Assembly (NCBI GenBank): GCA_009774765.1
Contig: VSOK01000008.1
Location: 10,387 to 74,386, forward strand
DNA length: 64,000 nucleotides
Direction of reading: 5' to 3'
From: Bacteroidales bacterium
GTDB taxonomy: Bacteria > Bacteroidota > Bacteroidia > Bacteroidales > UBA932
A program made the translations under genes and the position numbers. The notes under the pieces are model-generated. The model saw only the letters and a program-made list of their open reading frames with translations, did not search any database and was not told the origin of the DNA. How positions within the stretch are numbered: position 1 is the stretch's first letter; each line of letters opens with the position of its first letter. Of the stretch, positions 54,210 to 63,448 are shown one piece after another.

Positions 54210-54860
54210 ATGAACGGACCTGACGAACTCACAGACAAAATCCAAGATTCTTTCAGGAGCATTGCAGCTCCTGCACGAGGTCTATTCAAAGACAACGGAA
54301 GCCGGTTCATTGCTTTCGCCTATCCGGTTGAGACAGAAGAGGAAATCAAGGCCATAGTAGACTCCCTCAAAAAGGAGTACCACGATGCCAGGCACCATTG
54401 TTACGCATACCGCCTGGGATACAGACGCGACCGCTTCCGCGCAAACGATGACGGCGAGCCTTCCGGATCAGCAGGACGGCCTATTCTGGCACAGATAGAT
54501 TCCAACTCATTAAGCGACATACTGATTGTGACTGTACGGTATTTCGGAGGCATCAAACTCGGCATCCCCGGCCTCATACGTGCCTACAGGACATCTGCGG
54601 CGGACGCTATACAAAACTCGGAAATCATAGAAAAAATAGCATCCAAACGATTCAGAATAACTTTCGGCTACCTCAGTATGAACAGCGTGATGAAAGTGAT
54701 GAAAGATCTCGGTCTTGCGCAGTCCAGACAGGAATTCGGTATGAACTGCATCATCGAGACTCCGGTAAGGCTTGCACTGGAGGAGACTTTCCTGGAGCAG
54801 ACCGGCAAAATCGGAGACTGCTTTGTGGAGGAGGTGATCGGACAGGATAATATTGAATAA
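54210..54860 (+). CDS. YigZ/IMPACT family protein
   Basis: The 216-residue protein shows the UPF0029 N-terminal domain: SRFIAFAYPVETEEEIKAIV, YHDARHHCYAYRLG, and DGEPSGSAGRPILAQIDS followed by VTVRYFGGIKLGIPGLIRAY. A DUF1949-like C-terminal domain (about 140-216) follows. Bacterial YigZ is of uncertain function; the eukaryotic relative IMPACT regulates GCN2. It is 18 bases ahead of pyrB and probably co-transcribed. Confidence 0.9.
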   Translation: MNGPDELTDKIQDSFRSIAAPARGLFKDNGSRFIAFAYPVETEEEIKAIVDSLKKEYHDARHHCYAYRLGYRRDRFRANDDGEPSGSAGRPILAQIDSNSLSDILIVTVRYFGGIKLGIPGLIRAYRTSAADAIQNSEIIEKIASKRFRITFGYLSMNSVMKVMKDLGLAQSRQEFGMNCIIETPVRLALEETFLEQTGKIGDCFVEEVIGQDNIE

Positions 54861-54878
54861 AAACGAAACTTGATATAT

Positions 54879-55784
54879 ATGGGTAAAAGTCTTATTTCAA
54901 TCCAGGATTTCAGCAAAGAGGAAATCCTGCACGTCTTAGAGACGGCAAAGGAATTTGAACAGAACAGATCACAGAAAATCCTCGACGGCAAAGTCATCGG
55001 AAGCCTGTTCTTCGAGCCTTCCACAAGGACAAGACTCAGCTTTGAGACCGCCGTAAACCGTCTCGGTGCAAGGGTAATAGGATTTTCGGACGCGACAAAC
55101 ACAAGCGTAAGCAAAGGCGAGACGCTTAAAGACACCATCAAGATTGTCTCCAACTATGTCGATATGATCATTATGCGCCATCCGCTTGAAGGCAGTTCAA
55201 GATATGCTTCCGAAGTCGCATCAGTGCCTGTGGTCAACGCCGGAGACGGAGCCAACCAGCATCCTTCGCAGACTCTTCTGGACCTGTATTCGATAATGCA
55301 GACACAGGGACACCTTGAAGGACTTACAATCAATATGGTAGGTGACCTCAAATACGGCAGGACGACACATTCGCTCCTGCAGGCGATGTCGCATTTCAAC
55401 CCGACTTTCATATTCACGGCTCCTGACGAGCTGAAGATGCCGGTGGAATACAAGAATTTCCTGGACAGCAAAGGCATCAGATACAAGGAAACAAACTCAT
55501 TGGAGGAGCACCTGAACGACTGCGACATATTATATATGACACGTGTGCAGCAGGAAAGGTTCACAGACCCTATGGAGTACGAAAAAGTAAAGGACGTGTA
55601 CAGGCTGTCCGCATCCATGCTCGGCAACGTCAAGGAAAACATGAAAATCCTCCATCCTCTTCCGAGGGTAGGCGAAATCGACCAGGACGTGGACGACACT
55701 CCTTACGCATATTATTTCAAACAGGCTGAGAACGGTCTTTATGTCCGTATGGCAATAATCTCCTGTCTGCTCGGATACAGATAA
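54879..55784 (+). CDS. pyrB: Aspartate carbamoyltransferase catalytic subunit
   Basis: I use the ATG at 54879 (301 residues). The protein has the carbamoyl-phosphate loop [20 protein letters not shown], the Lys/Arg loop [55 protein letters not shown] and [20 protein letters not shown]. It joins carbamoyl phosphate and aspartate in the first committed step of pyrimidine synthesis. The regulatory subunit gene pyrI follows after 13 bases, so a c6r6 holoenzyme regulated by nucleotides is expected. Confidence 0.97.
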   Translation: MGKSLISIQDFSKEEILHVLETAKEFEQNRSQKILDGKVIGSLFFEPSTRTRLSFETAVNRLGARVIGFSDATNTSVSKGETLKDTIKIVSNYVDMIIMRHPLEGSSRYASEVASVPVVNAGDGANQHPSQTLLDLYSIMQTQGHLEGLTINMVGDLKYGRTTHSLLQAMSHFNPTFIFTAPDELKMPVEYKNFLDSKGIRYKETNSLEEHLNDCDILYMTRVQQERFTDPMEYEKVKDVYRLSASMLGNVKENMKILHPLPRVGEIDQDVDDTPYAYYFKQAENGLYVRMAIISCLLGYR

Positions 55785-55797
55785 AAAGAAAAATATC

Positions 55798-56259
55798 ATG
55801 GAAAACAATCATAAAGAACTGAAAGTAAGTGCGCTTGAAAACGGGACAGTAGTAGACCACATCCCGGCGGACCGTGTGTACAAGGCACTTGACATACTGA
55901 ATATAAAAGAATGCACACAGCACCAGATTACAATAGGGATAAACCTCACCAGCAAACTGCACGGAAGAAAGGGCATCATAAAAATCGCCGACAAGTTCTT
56001 TGAGAACGAAGAACTGAACAAGCTTGCCCTGATCGCTCCAAAAGCGACAGTAAACATTATCCGTGATTTCAAGGTCGTGGAAAAGAAGAAACTTGAAATG
56101 CCTGCCGTGATAGAGGGCATCGCCAAATGTATGAATCCAAAGTGCATAACGAACCACCAGCCTATCAGGACGAGGTTCACCACCATAAACCAGGACAATG
56201 AAGTCCTGCTGCTCTGCCATTTCTGCGAAAAGATTACGGACGCGAAAAGCATCTACTAA
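55798..56259 (+). CDS. pyrI: Aspartate carbamoyltransferase regulatory subunit
   Basis: The 153-residue protein has an N-terminal allosteric nucleotide domain (VSALENGTVVDHIPADRVYK, TIGINLTSKLHGRKGIIKI). The C-terminal zinc domain has four Cys ligands (Cys111, Cys116, Cys140, Cys143) in CMNPKCITNHQP and LLLCHFCEK. It binds PyrB and transmits CTP/ATP control. Length equals E. coli PyrI. Confidence 0.97.
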   Translation: MENNHKELKVSALENGTVVDHIPADRVYKALDILNIKECTQHQITIGINLTSKLHGRKGIIKIADKFFENEELNKLALIAPKATVNIIRDFKVVEKKKLEMPAVIEGIAKCMNPKCITNHQPIRTRFTTINQDNEVLLLCHFCEKITDAKSIY

Positions 56260-56290
56260 TCTGTAAGCATTTTTCAATTTTTCATTGGAA

Positions 56291-56324
56291 TTTGAAAGAT
56301 ATTTCACGATATTGATTACATTTG
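56291..56324 (+). promoter_or_regulatory. Promoter for serC-serA-DUF1015
   Basis: TTTG (56291-56294), 22 bases, then TACATTTG (56317-56324) fits the Bacteroidota consensus with slightly wide spacing. The serC ATG is only 19 bases past the -7 box, so the leader is very short. Confidence 0.6.
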
Positions 56325-56343
56325 AGAAAAATACCGTTTCATT

Positions 56344-57420
56344 ATGAAGAAAGTACATAATTTCAACGCAGGTCCGTGTATTCTTCCGGACCAGGCAATA
56401 GAGAACGCCATAGATGCTCTGAAAGACTTTGCCGGGACCGGAATGGCTGTAATAGAAGTGTCGCACAGGTCAAAAGAATGGCAGGCCGTAATGGATGAAT
56501 GCCGTGCATTGTGGAAAGAACTTCTGAATATTCCGGATACGCACGAAGTCCTGTTCCTCGGAGGAGGGGCAAGTATGGAGTTCCTGTATGTGGCAATGAA
56601 TTTCCTTGAAAGGAAAGCCGCATATCTGGAAACGGGAGTATGGGCGAAGAAGGCTCTGAAAGAGGCCAAAGGACTCGGAGAGGCCTACGCGATAGCGTCT
56701 TCGGCTGACAGCACATACAGTTATATACCTAAAGGCTACGAAATACCTTCAGATATAGACTACCTTCACATAACGACGAACAATACCATATACGGAACAG
56801 AGATTCCTTATGATATGGACTGTCCTGTGCCGCTCATCGCGGATATGTCATCCGACATTATGAGCAGACCGGTAGACGTCAGCAAATATGCACTTATCTA
56901 CGGAGGTGCGCAGAAAAACGTAGGCCCTGCAGGAGTCTCCTTCGCCATTGTACGCAAGGATGCGCTCGGAAAGGTCAGCAGATACATCCCTACTATGCTT
57001 GACTACCGCACACACATTGACGGGGAATCCATGTTCAACACCCCTCCGGTATTCCCTATCTTCGTAATGAACGAGACCCTCAAATGGCTGAAAGGCATAG
57101 GTGGCGTCGAGGCTATAAACAGAATCAACAAAGAAAAAGCGGCCCTTCTGTATGACGAGATCGACCGCAACAGCATGTTTACAGGTACGGCCGCCAAAGA
57201 AGACCGCTCAATTATGAACGTATGCTTCGTAATGGCTCCGGGATATGAGAATCTTCAGGATGAATTCATGGCGTTCGCAAAAGACAGAGGAATGGTCGGA
57301 ATCAAAGGACACAGGTCCGTCGGAGGTTTCAGGGCATCCATATACAATGCCTGCCCGAAAGAAAGCGTACAGGCCCTTGTGGACTGTATGGCCGAATTTG
57401 AAAAGCTGAAAAAACAATAA
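56344..57420 (+). CDS. serC: Phosphoserine aminotransferase
   Basis: The 358-residue protein has [38 protein letters not shown] (PLP phosphate loop), [20 protein letters not shown] and the cofactor-lysine motif [17 protein letters not shown], then [20 protein letters not shown] at the end. It converts 3-phosphohydroxypyruvate and glutamate to phosphoserine. It heads the serC-serA-DUF1015 unit with a 14-base gap to serA. Confidence 0.97.
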   Translation: MKKVHNFNAGPCILPDQAIENAIDALKDFAGTGMAVIEVSHRSKEWQAVMDECRALWKELLNIPDTHEVLFLGGGASMEFLYVAMNFLERKAAYLETGVWAKKALKEAKGLGEAYAIASSADSTYSYIPKGYEIPSDIDYLHITTNNTIYGTEIPYDMDCPVPLIADMSSDIMSRPVDVSKYALIYGGAQKNVGPAGVSFAIVRKDALGKVSRYIPTMLDYRTHIDGESMFNTPPVFPIFVMNETLKWLKGIGGVEAINRINKEKAALLYDEIDRNSMFTGTAAKEDRSIMNVCFVMAPGYENLQDEFMAFAKDRGMVGIKGHRSVGGFRASIYNACPKESVQALVDCMAEFEKLKKQ

Positions 57421-57434
57421 AAAGAAATATTGCC

Positions 57435-58355
57435 ATGAAAATACTCATAGCTACGGAAAAGCCGTTCGCTGCAGCTGCGGTAAACGGAATCAGAGAAACG
57501 GCGGCCAAAGGCGGACTCGACGTTGTCCTGCTTGAAAAATATACTGACAAGGCACAGCTTCTCGAGGCTGTCGCGGACGCGGATGCACTTATAGTACGCT
57601 CCGACAAGGTGACAGAAGAAGTAATCAATGCCGCAAAAAACCTCAAGATAGTCGTAAGGGCAGGTGCCGGATATGACAATCTTGACCTTCCGGCCTGCAC
57701 TTCAAGGAGAATCGTCGCTATGAACACCCCGGGACAGAACGCCAATGCCGTCGCCGAACTTGCAATATCGATGATTATATATATGTCGCGCAACCAGTTC
57801 ACTCCAGGTACCGGAACTGAAATCAGCGGGAAGAAGATCGGCATACAGGCATACGGAAACGTCGGGAGGCTCGTTGCAAAAAAAGCGCAGGCACTGGGTA
57901 TGGAAGTCATGGCATTCGACCCCTTTGTGACCGATTAGACATGGAAAGCCGACATTGTGGTCGCTGACGGATCATGTGAGCAGATGTATTCTGAATGCAA
58001 TTTCATTTCTCTTCATATCCCGGCGACCCCGCAGACCATAGGTTCAATCGGATATGATCTCATTTCAAGAATGCCGGCAGGAGGATGCCTGCTCAACACC
58101 GCACGAAAAGAAATCATAAATGAGGCCGAGCTTGTAAAAGTGCTTACAGACAGGCCGGACCTCAAATATGTAACTGACATCGCTGCAGGATGCCAGAGTG
58201 AACTGAATGAAAAATTCGGAAAACGCGTGTTCGCAACTCCGAAGAAAATGGGAGCTGAGACAGCGGAAGCCAACATAAATGCCGGAATCGCAGCGGCAAG
58301 GCAGATAGTGGATTTCTTCACGTCAGGATGCACCAGATTCCAGGTCAACAAATAA
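57435..58355 (+). pseudogene. serA: D-3-phosphoglycerate dehydrogenase interrupted by an in-frame TAG
   Basis: Read through, this is a 306-residue short-form PGDH. The first part (167 codons) has the substrate domain start MKILIATEKPFAAAAVNGIR, RAGAGYDNLDLP, NTPGQNANAVAELA and the NAD loop IQAYGNVGRLVAKKA. A TAG at 57936-57938 (codon 168) follows FDPFVTD. The same frame resumes directly with TWKADIVVADGSCEQMY, then ISLHIPATPQT, LLNTARKEIINEAELV, the catalytic region TPKKMGAETAEANINAG and the end FQVNK. Nothing else is damaged, so the change is recent, a sequencing error, or subject to readthrough. A single base change from a sense codon would do it. Lys stands where most PGDHs have the catalytic His. 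Without SerA the phosphorylated serine route fails unless bypassed. Confidence 0.88.
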
Positions 58356-58391
58356 TCTGTCATCCAGGGTGATCATATAATTTGGAACATT

Positions 58392-59657
58392 ATGGTAAGA
58401 ATCAGACCTTTCGCGGCTATCAGACCGCCTAAACAATATGTCGAGGAAGTGGCGGCACGCCCTTATGACGTCCTCAATTCGGAAGAAGCCAAAGCAGAAG
58501 CCGGTGAAAAATCCCTGCTTCACATAACAAAGCCGGAAATAGACTTCTCCCCTATCATAGATGAGCACAGTACACAGGCATACGACAAAGCTGTCGAGAA
58601 CTTCCTCGGCTGGCAGGAGAAAGGATGGCTGAAACAGGACGAAAAGCCGTACTATTATGTCTATGCACAGACAATGGACGGAAGGACCCAATATGGACTT
58701 GTCGTGTGTGCACACACTGATGACTATGCAGAAGGCAAGATAAAAAAGCACGAACTGACCCGCAAGGAAAAAGAAGACGACAGGATGATACACGTCCGTA
58801 TACAGAATGCGAACATAGAACCTGTATTCTTCTCATATCCCGACAATGAAGTCATAAATGACATTGTAAAGAAATTCACATCCCGTGCTCCGGAATATGA
58901 TTTTGTGGCGTCAGACGGATTCGGACATCATTTCTGGATTATTGACGACCAGCAGACCATAGAGACAATCACAAAGACTTTCAGCAATATACCTGCATTC
59001 TATGTCGCTGACGGACATCACCGTACGGCAGCGGCAGCAAGGGTAGGCGAAGAAAAGCGCAAAGAAAATCCGGCACACACCGGAGAGGAGGAATACAATT
59101 ATTTTATGGCGGTGGCATTTCCGGAAAGCCAGCTGAAGATAATCGACTACAACCGTGTCATAAAGGACCTCAACGGACTGGAAAATGAACAGTTCCTCGA
59201 AAAGCTGTCCGAAGATTTTGAAATCACCCCTCTCGGGTGCGAGACCAAAAGAAAGGAAAGCGGCAAGGAAGCGTTCAAACCGGCCTGTCTGCACCAGTTC
59301 TCTATGTATCTTTCCGGCAAATGGTACTCATTGAAGGCAAAGGAAGGAAGATATGACGACAATGATCCTATAGGTGTCCTTGACGTGACTATTCTTTCCA
59401 ATCTTGTACTGGACAGAATACTCGGAATAAAGGATCTGCGTACGGACAAGAGAATCGATTTCGTCGGAGGGATCCGCGGTATCGGAGAACTTGCGCGCAG
59501 GGTTGACAGCGGAGAGATGGCAGTGGCATTCGCCCTGTACCCTGTCTCTATGAAACAGCTTGTGGACATAGCGGATTCCGGTAATATAATGCCTCCTAAA
59601 ACCACCTGGTTCGAGCCTAAGCTGAGAAGCGGCCTCGCCATCCACAAACTGCAATAA
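58392..59657 (+). CDS. DUF1015 family protein (serine operon partner)
   Basis: The 421-residue protein is a DUF1015 member. It starts VRIRPFAAIRPPKQYVEEVA, has YDVLNSEEAKAEAGE, the conserved FYVADGHHRTAAAARVGEEK, and a C-terminal FVGGIRGIGELARRVDSGEM and MPPKTTWFEPKLRSGLAIHK. The family is annotated as unknown; some relatives are proposed to act in serine metabolism, and the position straight after serC-serA supports such a link. It is cytoplasmic, with no signal peptide. A hairpin terminator follows. Confidence 0.9.
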   Translation: MVRIRPFAAIRPPKQYVEEVAARPYDVLNSEEAKAEAGEKSLLHITKPEIDFSPIIDEHSTQAYDKAVENFLGWQEKGWLKQDEKPYYYVYAQTMDGRTQYGLVVCAHTDDYAEGKIKKHELTRKEKEDDRMIHVRIQNANIEPVFFSYPDNEVINDIVKKFTSRAPEYDFVASDGFGHHFWIIDDQQTIETITKTFSNIPAFYVADGHHRTAAAARVGEEKRKENPAHTGEEEYNYFMAVAFPESQLKIIDYNRVIKDLNGLENEQFLEKLSEDFEITPLGCETKRKESGKEAFKPACLHQFSMYLSGKWYSLKAKEGRYDDNDPIGVLDVTILSNLVLDRILGIKDLRTDKRIDFVGGIRGIGELARRVDSGEMAVAFALYPVSMKQLVDIADSGNIMPPKTTWFEPKLRSGLAIHKLQ

Positions 59658-59684
59658 AACAATCGCGGAATACCGACAGACCTG

Positions 59685-59718
59685 AATAGGCTGAATAGTT
59701 GTTGCTATTCAGCCTATT
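59685..59718 (+). terminator. Terminator after the serine unit
   Basis: A perfect 14-bp stem (aataggctgaatag / ctattcagcctatt) with loop ttgttg, followed by tcagttttcattt, lies 28 bases past the DUF1015 stop. Confidence 0.75.
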
Positions 59719-59784
59719 TCAGTTTTCATTTGCAACACAAACCGACGTTTCTGCATCTATATCAAGTATTTCAATCAAATTATT

Positions 59785-60201
59785 ATGAAAAAGAGATTAA
59801 TCCTGCTGATGGCAGTGTTGGCATTATGTTCGTGTCGAAATGTGGACTACGTCTTTCCCGCAGATTTGGTGTATATCAATCAGACAAGCCATACAATACG
59901 GTTGAAGATAGAGGCACAGTTTTTCCCGTTGGAAGCTGTTATTGAACCTTATGGAAGTTATGTCGGAAATTATGGAGAATCCTGGGGAGCTCCCGGTTTT
60001 ACTGTTGGAGATGTGGCAGAAATAACCTTTGACAATGTATATTCAATAGAACACAGATATTCGGACAATACCGTATACCACAATGTATGCAGTCTTGCCA
60101 GTTATGAAAGCAGACCGATGAAAAAAACAAAATGGGGAAAGATCTATACATTCCATTTCACGGAAGAAGACTACAACTACGCCATCTCAAACCAGGAATA
60201 A
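59785..60201 (+). CDS. Small lipoprotein of unknown function
   Basis: The 138-residue protein has a lipoprotein signal (MKKRLILLMAVLALCSC, Cys17). The mature part is beta-rich, including DLVYINQTSHTIRLKIEAQF, IEPYGSYVGNYGESWG and a WGKIYTFHFTEEDYNYAI end. No enzyme motif is visible. It lies alone between two hairpins, so it is a monocistronic gene. AT content is slightly higher than in the neighbouring housekeeping genes. I do not recognise the family. Confidence 0.7.
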   Translation: MKKRLILLMAVLALCSCRNVDYVFPADLVYINQTSHTIRLKIEAQFFPLEAVIEPYGSYVGNYGESWGAPGFTVGDVAEITFDNVYSIEHRYSDNTVYHNVCSLASYESRPMKKTKWGKIYTFHFTEEDYNYAISNQE

Positions 60202-60211
60202 AGAAATTTCA

Positions 60212-60262
60212 CATTAGATAAAAATGGCTGACGATATTGTCGTCAGCCATTTTTATCTAATG
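60212..60262. terminator. Exceptionally long perfect hairpin terminator
   Basis: The two arms 60212-60234 and 60240-60262 pair perfectly over 23 bp with a 5-base loop, with A/T-rich flanks in the stem giving U-tracts on both strands. It lies between the lipoprotein gene (+) and the ROK kinase gene (-). A second small palindrome (tgacgc-ata-gcgtca, 60261-60275) follows directly. Confidence 0.85.
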
Positions 60263-60288
60263 ACGCATAGCGTCAGATTGCAATACTC

Positions 60289-61248
60289 CTACAGTTCCCA
60301 AGCGAGGGCAGATGCACCAAGTATAGCCGCATCAGACTCCTTAAGCTGAGAAAATACAATCTTGATCTTGTCTCTCCAGAGATGAAGCAGGTTCGCGTTC
60401 ATCGATTCCTCTATAGGCTTGGTGAGATATTCTTTGGCGCGGGCAAGACCTCCGAAGAGAACTATTGCCTCAGGCGCGCTGAATGCGACAAAATCAGCAA
60501 ATGAGCGTCCAAGCATATTACCGGTGAACTCAAATATCTTAAGAGCCATCTTGTCCCCTTCCTTTGCAGCTTCATATACATCCTTTGATGAAATGTTGTC
60601 AAGGCTGCGGAGAGAAGAAGGCTCATCGCTGAGCTCAAGCCACTCACGGGCTGTACGGGCAACTCCTGTAGCGGAAGCGTATGTTTCAAGACATCCGGTC
60701 TTTCCGCAGTTGCAGGTACGTCCGTTGTTGCGGACAGCACAGGTATGTCCAAGCTCTCCGGCGAATCCGTCATGACCATAGACTACCTCTCCGTTGATGA
60801 CGATACCGCTTCCGACACCTGTTCCAAGAGTAATCATAATAAAGTTCTTCATACCGCGGGCCGCTCCGTATGTCATTTCACCTACAGCCGCCGCGTTTGC
60901 GTCATTTGTAAGAGCGACAGGAAGACCGTCCATATTCTCTGAAAGCAGCTTGGCGAAAGATATCGTCTTGTTGCCTCCCCATGATATGTTGACGGCATTC
61001 TCAATTGTACCGGTATAATAGTTTCCGTTCGGCGCACCGACTCCGATACCCCTGATATTGCCTTCAGCACCGGCTTCCTTTATGATTCTCCTGAGAGCAT
61101 CGGAAAGTTCATCGACATATTTTACGACATCGTCATAAGTGTCCGTACGGATTACAGTCTGTGCAAGCACTGTTCCCCTTGCGTCGACAACACCGAGCTT
61201 GGTGGTCTGTCCACCTATGTCAATTCCTACTACATATTGTGTATCCAT
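60289..61248 (-). CDS. ROK family glucokinase
   Basis: The 319-residue protein has the ATP phosphate motif VVGIDIGGQTTKLGVVDARG, sugar-site VALTNDANAAAVGEMTYGAA, the ROK signature region GTGVGSGIVINGEVVYGHDG with GELGHT, and the zinc motif CNCGKTGCLETYAS. It should phosphorylate glucose or a related hexose. It is 2 bases downstream of the permease gene, so import and phosphorylation are coupled. There is no DNA-binding domain, so it is an enzyme, not a ROK repressor. Confidence 0.93.
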   Translation of the reverse strand: MDTQYVVGIDIGGQTTKLGVVDARGTVLAQTVIRTDTYDDVVKYVDELSDALRRIIKEAGAEGNIRGIGVGAPNGNYYTGTIENAVNISWGGNKTISFAKLLSENMDGLPVALTNDANAAAVGEMTYGAARGMKNFIMITLGTGVGSGIVINGEVVYGHDGFAGELGHTCAVRNNGRTCNCGKTGCLETYASATGVARTAREWLELSDEPSSLRSLDNISSKDVYEAAKEGDKMALKIFEFTGNMLGRSFADFVAFSAPEAIVLFGGLARAKEYLTKPIEESMNANLLHLWRDKIKIVFSQLKESDAAILGASALAWEL

Positions 61249-61250
61249 AA

Positions 61251-62522
61251 TTATTCAGTCTTTGATGGTTTTGAAAGGAACAGAGCGAAAATAAGCATAT
61301 AGAACACTCCTATTACAAGAACCCAGTAGCTCTGAAGGAATCCGAATGCGTCAGCTACCCATCCCTGGATGAGCGGAAGCACTCCACCGCCGCATACCAT
61401 CACCATAAAGAGACCTGATGCGATTGATGTATATTTGCCGAGACCTTCAACAGCAAGGTTGAATATGCTTCCCCACATGACAGAAGTACAGAGACCGCAG
61501 AGCATAAAGAATACGACTCCGAGAGGAATCTGTGTTGTAGAGAATGTAAGCTCCTGTGTGATAGTAGGGAATGTAACCATAGTAGAAGGGAGGAACATTC
61601 CGAGAAGAAGAAGGACTGCAGCCACAGATGAAACAGTTATCATCATTGCACGGCTTGAAACCTTTCCTCCGATAAGACCACCGAGGAACCTTCCACAAAG
61701 CATAAGAAGCCAGTAGATTCCGACTACGGTACCTGCGACTGAAGCAGCAAGACCGATCTCGCCTGAAGTCATATAAAGATTGGCGATGTTAGGAATACCT
61801 ACCTCAACACCCACGTACACAAAAATCGCGATGACACCGAAAACAAGGTTGCGGTGTGCAAGAGCACCTTTGATACTTGCCATAGTGCCCTCGGTTTTTT
61901 TATCTTTTGCGACAGCTGCAGCCTCAAGCTCCGGCTCAGGAATCTGAGAGAAGAGGATGATGATGAAAGCAAGCGCGAAGATACCCATCGCTATGAAAAG
62001 GGCAGGATTCGCATCTGTAATCTTTGCCTGTGCGGCATTACCGATAAGATAGCCGACAAATACAGGAACGATAGTGGCAGCAAGTGAATTGAGCGAACCT
62101 CCGAACTGGATGAGCTGGTTTCCTTTGTTTCCGCCACCGCCGAGAGTATTCAGCATAGGGTTCACAACAGTGTTGAGCATACACATCGAGAATCCTGAAA
62201 TGAAAGCTCCGGTAAGATAGATTGCAAAACTTTCAGATACGCCTGAAAGGAAAGACACTCCTACACCCACAAAACCTACTGTAACAGCGGCAAGTGAAGT
62301 AATCTTGTAGCCATACTTCTTAAGAATGAAACCCGCAGGGAGTCCCATAAAGGCATAAGCGATAAAGTTTGCAAGATTGCCGAGCTGGGACATTGCATTG
62401 GAAGCCCCGAACTGAGCCTTGACGATAACACCCATAGGGTTCTGAAGTCCTGTCACGAAAGAGATCATTGCGAAAAGGAAGAACATAATCACAATCGCAA
62501 GGACATTACCTTTTTTGTTCAT
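61251..62522 (-). CDS. FHS-type MFS sugar permease (FucP/GluP-like)
   Basis: The 423-residue protein has 12 predicted membrane helices and the FHS-family pattern: AIVIMFFLFAMISFVTGLQN, LGNLANFIAYAFMGLPAGFI, KKYGYKITSLAA after helix 2, and FISGFSMCMLNTVVNPMLNT. A cytoplasmic loop with charged residues (about 195-215) joins the two halves. It is a proton symporter for glucose, galactose or fucose; the partner glucokinase favours glucose. A promoter lies about 100 bases upstream. Confidence 0.9.
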   Translation of the reverse strand: MNKKGNVLAIVIMFFLFAMISFVTGLQNPMGVIVKAQFGASNAMSQLGNLANFIAYAFMGLPAGFILKKYGYKITSLAAVTVGFVGVGVSFLSGVSESFAIYLTGAFISGFSMCMLNTVVNPMLNTLGGGGNKGNQLIQFGGSLNSLAATIVPVFVGYLIGNAAQAKITDANPALFIAMGIFALAFIIILFSQIPEPELEAAAVAKDKKTEGTMASIKGALAHRNLVFGVIAIFVYVGVEVGIPNIANLYMTSGEIGLAASVAGTVVGIYWLLMLCGRFLGGLIGGKVSSRAMMITVSSVAAVLLLLGMFLPSTMVTFPTITQELTFSTTQIPLGVVFFMLCGLCTSVMWGSIFNLAVEGLGKYTSIASGLFMVMVCGGGVLPLIQGWVADAFGFLQSYWVLVIGVFYMLIFALFLSKPSKTE

Positions 62523-62628
62523 TTTGAATAAGTTTTATTGTTAATAATTGTACACGGTTTTCTGAGTTTGACGAATAAAAATCCTGTCGGAAATGTATAT
62601 TCTCTTACATTTTTATCCAAAAATCGTA

Positions 62629-62659
62629 TAAAGGTACAAAAATTTACAAAGAACCCAAA
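62629..62659 (-). promoter_or_regulatory. Promoter for the permease-glucokinase unit
   Basis: On the minus strand: TTTG (62656-62659), exactly 19 bases, then TACCTTTA (62629-62636), one mismatch from TAnnTTTG. Transcription would begin near 62622. Confidence 0.65.
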
Positions 62660-62789
62660 CAAGGAAGGCAAAACCCATTGACAAACAATTGAAAATCAGC
62701 ATACCCATATATAACCATACCGATTACATACAATTGTATTACAAGGACTTACAAACAACACACAGAGACTCAGCCACAGGACAAAAAGA

Positions 62790-62821
62790 AATGCAGGTCT
62801 CCTCCCCAAGAGACCTGCATT
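62790..62821 (-). terminator. Terminator downstream of the TonB receptor/lipoprotein unit
   Basis: A perfect 12-bp stem (aatgcaggtctc / gagacctgcatt) with an 8-base loop is followed on the minus strand by tctttttgtc. It is about 165 bases beyond the lipoprotein stop. Confidence 0.7.
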
Positions 62822-62986
62822 GTATATAAAACGAACTTAACAAATAGACACGAAAAATTCTTATGTCCGATGCAAAGGTAATAAATTAAAACAAGTCTGC
62901 AAATTTTTGCAAACATATTTTAATCATTTCAGTCAAAAAGGTTAAAATCCTTAGTCTTTTGTACCGGATTTCCAACCATACAAGAA

Positions 62987-63433
62987 CTACATAACTCCCG
63001 AATAGACCGTAGGATACTGACCGAAATTCAAAGAGAATTCCATCCTGTTGCCGACAATACTTCCTTCAAGGTCCGTGACGATATACTTGCTCTGGTATGC
63101 TCCCACGGCAAAAGGGATTATATTGTCTCCGCTGAACGCCACGGTCTCAACACCGTTTTCAACAGACCTGACAAACGGAACCGACTGTATCGTAACGTCC
63201 ATACGCGGCATCATGGAGGCAAATCTGACTTTGAGTATCTTCATTTCCATAACCCCTGAAGCATCGTCAAAGGCAACCTGCACACCTACATTTCCGAAAG
63301 TCTGAGGACCGTCATTCTCAACGATGACAGAACCGACATATTTTGGAGTCTCTTTTGTAATCTCCGTATCAATCTTCCCGCAGGCAACCAATGCCATCAA
63401 TAAGCCAAATGCACAAAATATTCTTTTCATCAT
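62987..63433 (-). CDS. Lipoprotein, possible calycin-like, paired with TonB receptor
   Basis: The 148-residue protein has a lipoprotein signal (MMKRIFCAFGLLMALVAC, Cys18; the second Met is an equal start). The rest is beta-rich: KYVGSVIVENDGPQTFGNVG, MEMKILKVRFASMMPRMDVT and GNRMEFSLNFGQYPTVYSGV. The strand pattern and length resemble Bacteroidota calycin-like lipoproteins, but this is uncertain. It lies 15 bases after the TonB-dependent receptor and probably binds the same ligand at the cell surface. Confidence 0.75.
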   Translation of the reverse strand: MMKRIFCAFGLLMALVACGKIDTEITKETPKYVGSVIVENDGPQTFGNVGVQVAFDDASGVMEMKILKVRFASMMPRMDVTIQSVPFVRSVENGVETVAFSGDNIIPFAVGAYQSKYIVTDLEGSIVGNRMEFSLNFGQYPTVYSGVM

Positions 63434-63448
63434 TCAAACAATTATATA

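Larger units (their letters stand above)
62523..62986. other. 464-base intergenic region between permease and lipoprotein genes
   Basis: This AT-rich stretch holds the permease promoter (62629-62659) with a leader of about 100 bases, and a terminator hairpin for the lipoprotein unit (62790-62821). Between them are several caattg and acttacaaa(c) repeats, without clear order. I find no open frame with a plausible start and no tRNA-like fold. Confidence 0.6.

Noticed and set aside
57936..57938. Reassigned TAG codon (alternative genetic code) in serA
   Set aside because: TAG serves as the normal stop in at least five other genes of this window (ribF, lptB, dnaX, M16 peptidase, GH109), so recoding is not supported.
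62660..62790. CRISPR-like or iteron repeats in the intergenic region
   Set aside because: The caattg and acttacaaa words recur only two or three times, with uneven spacing, and no repeat-spacer pattern is present.
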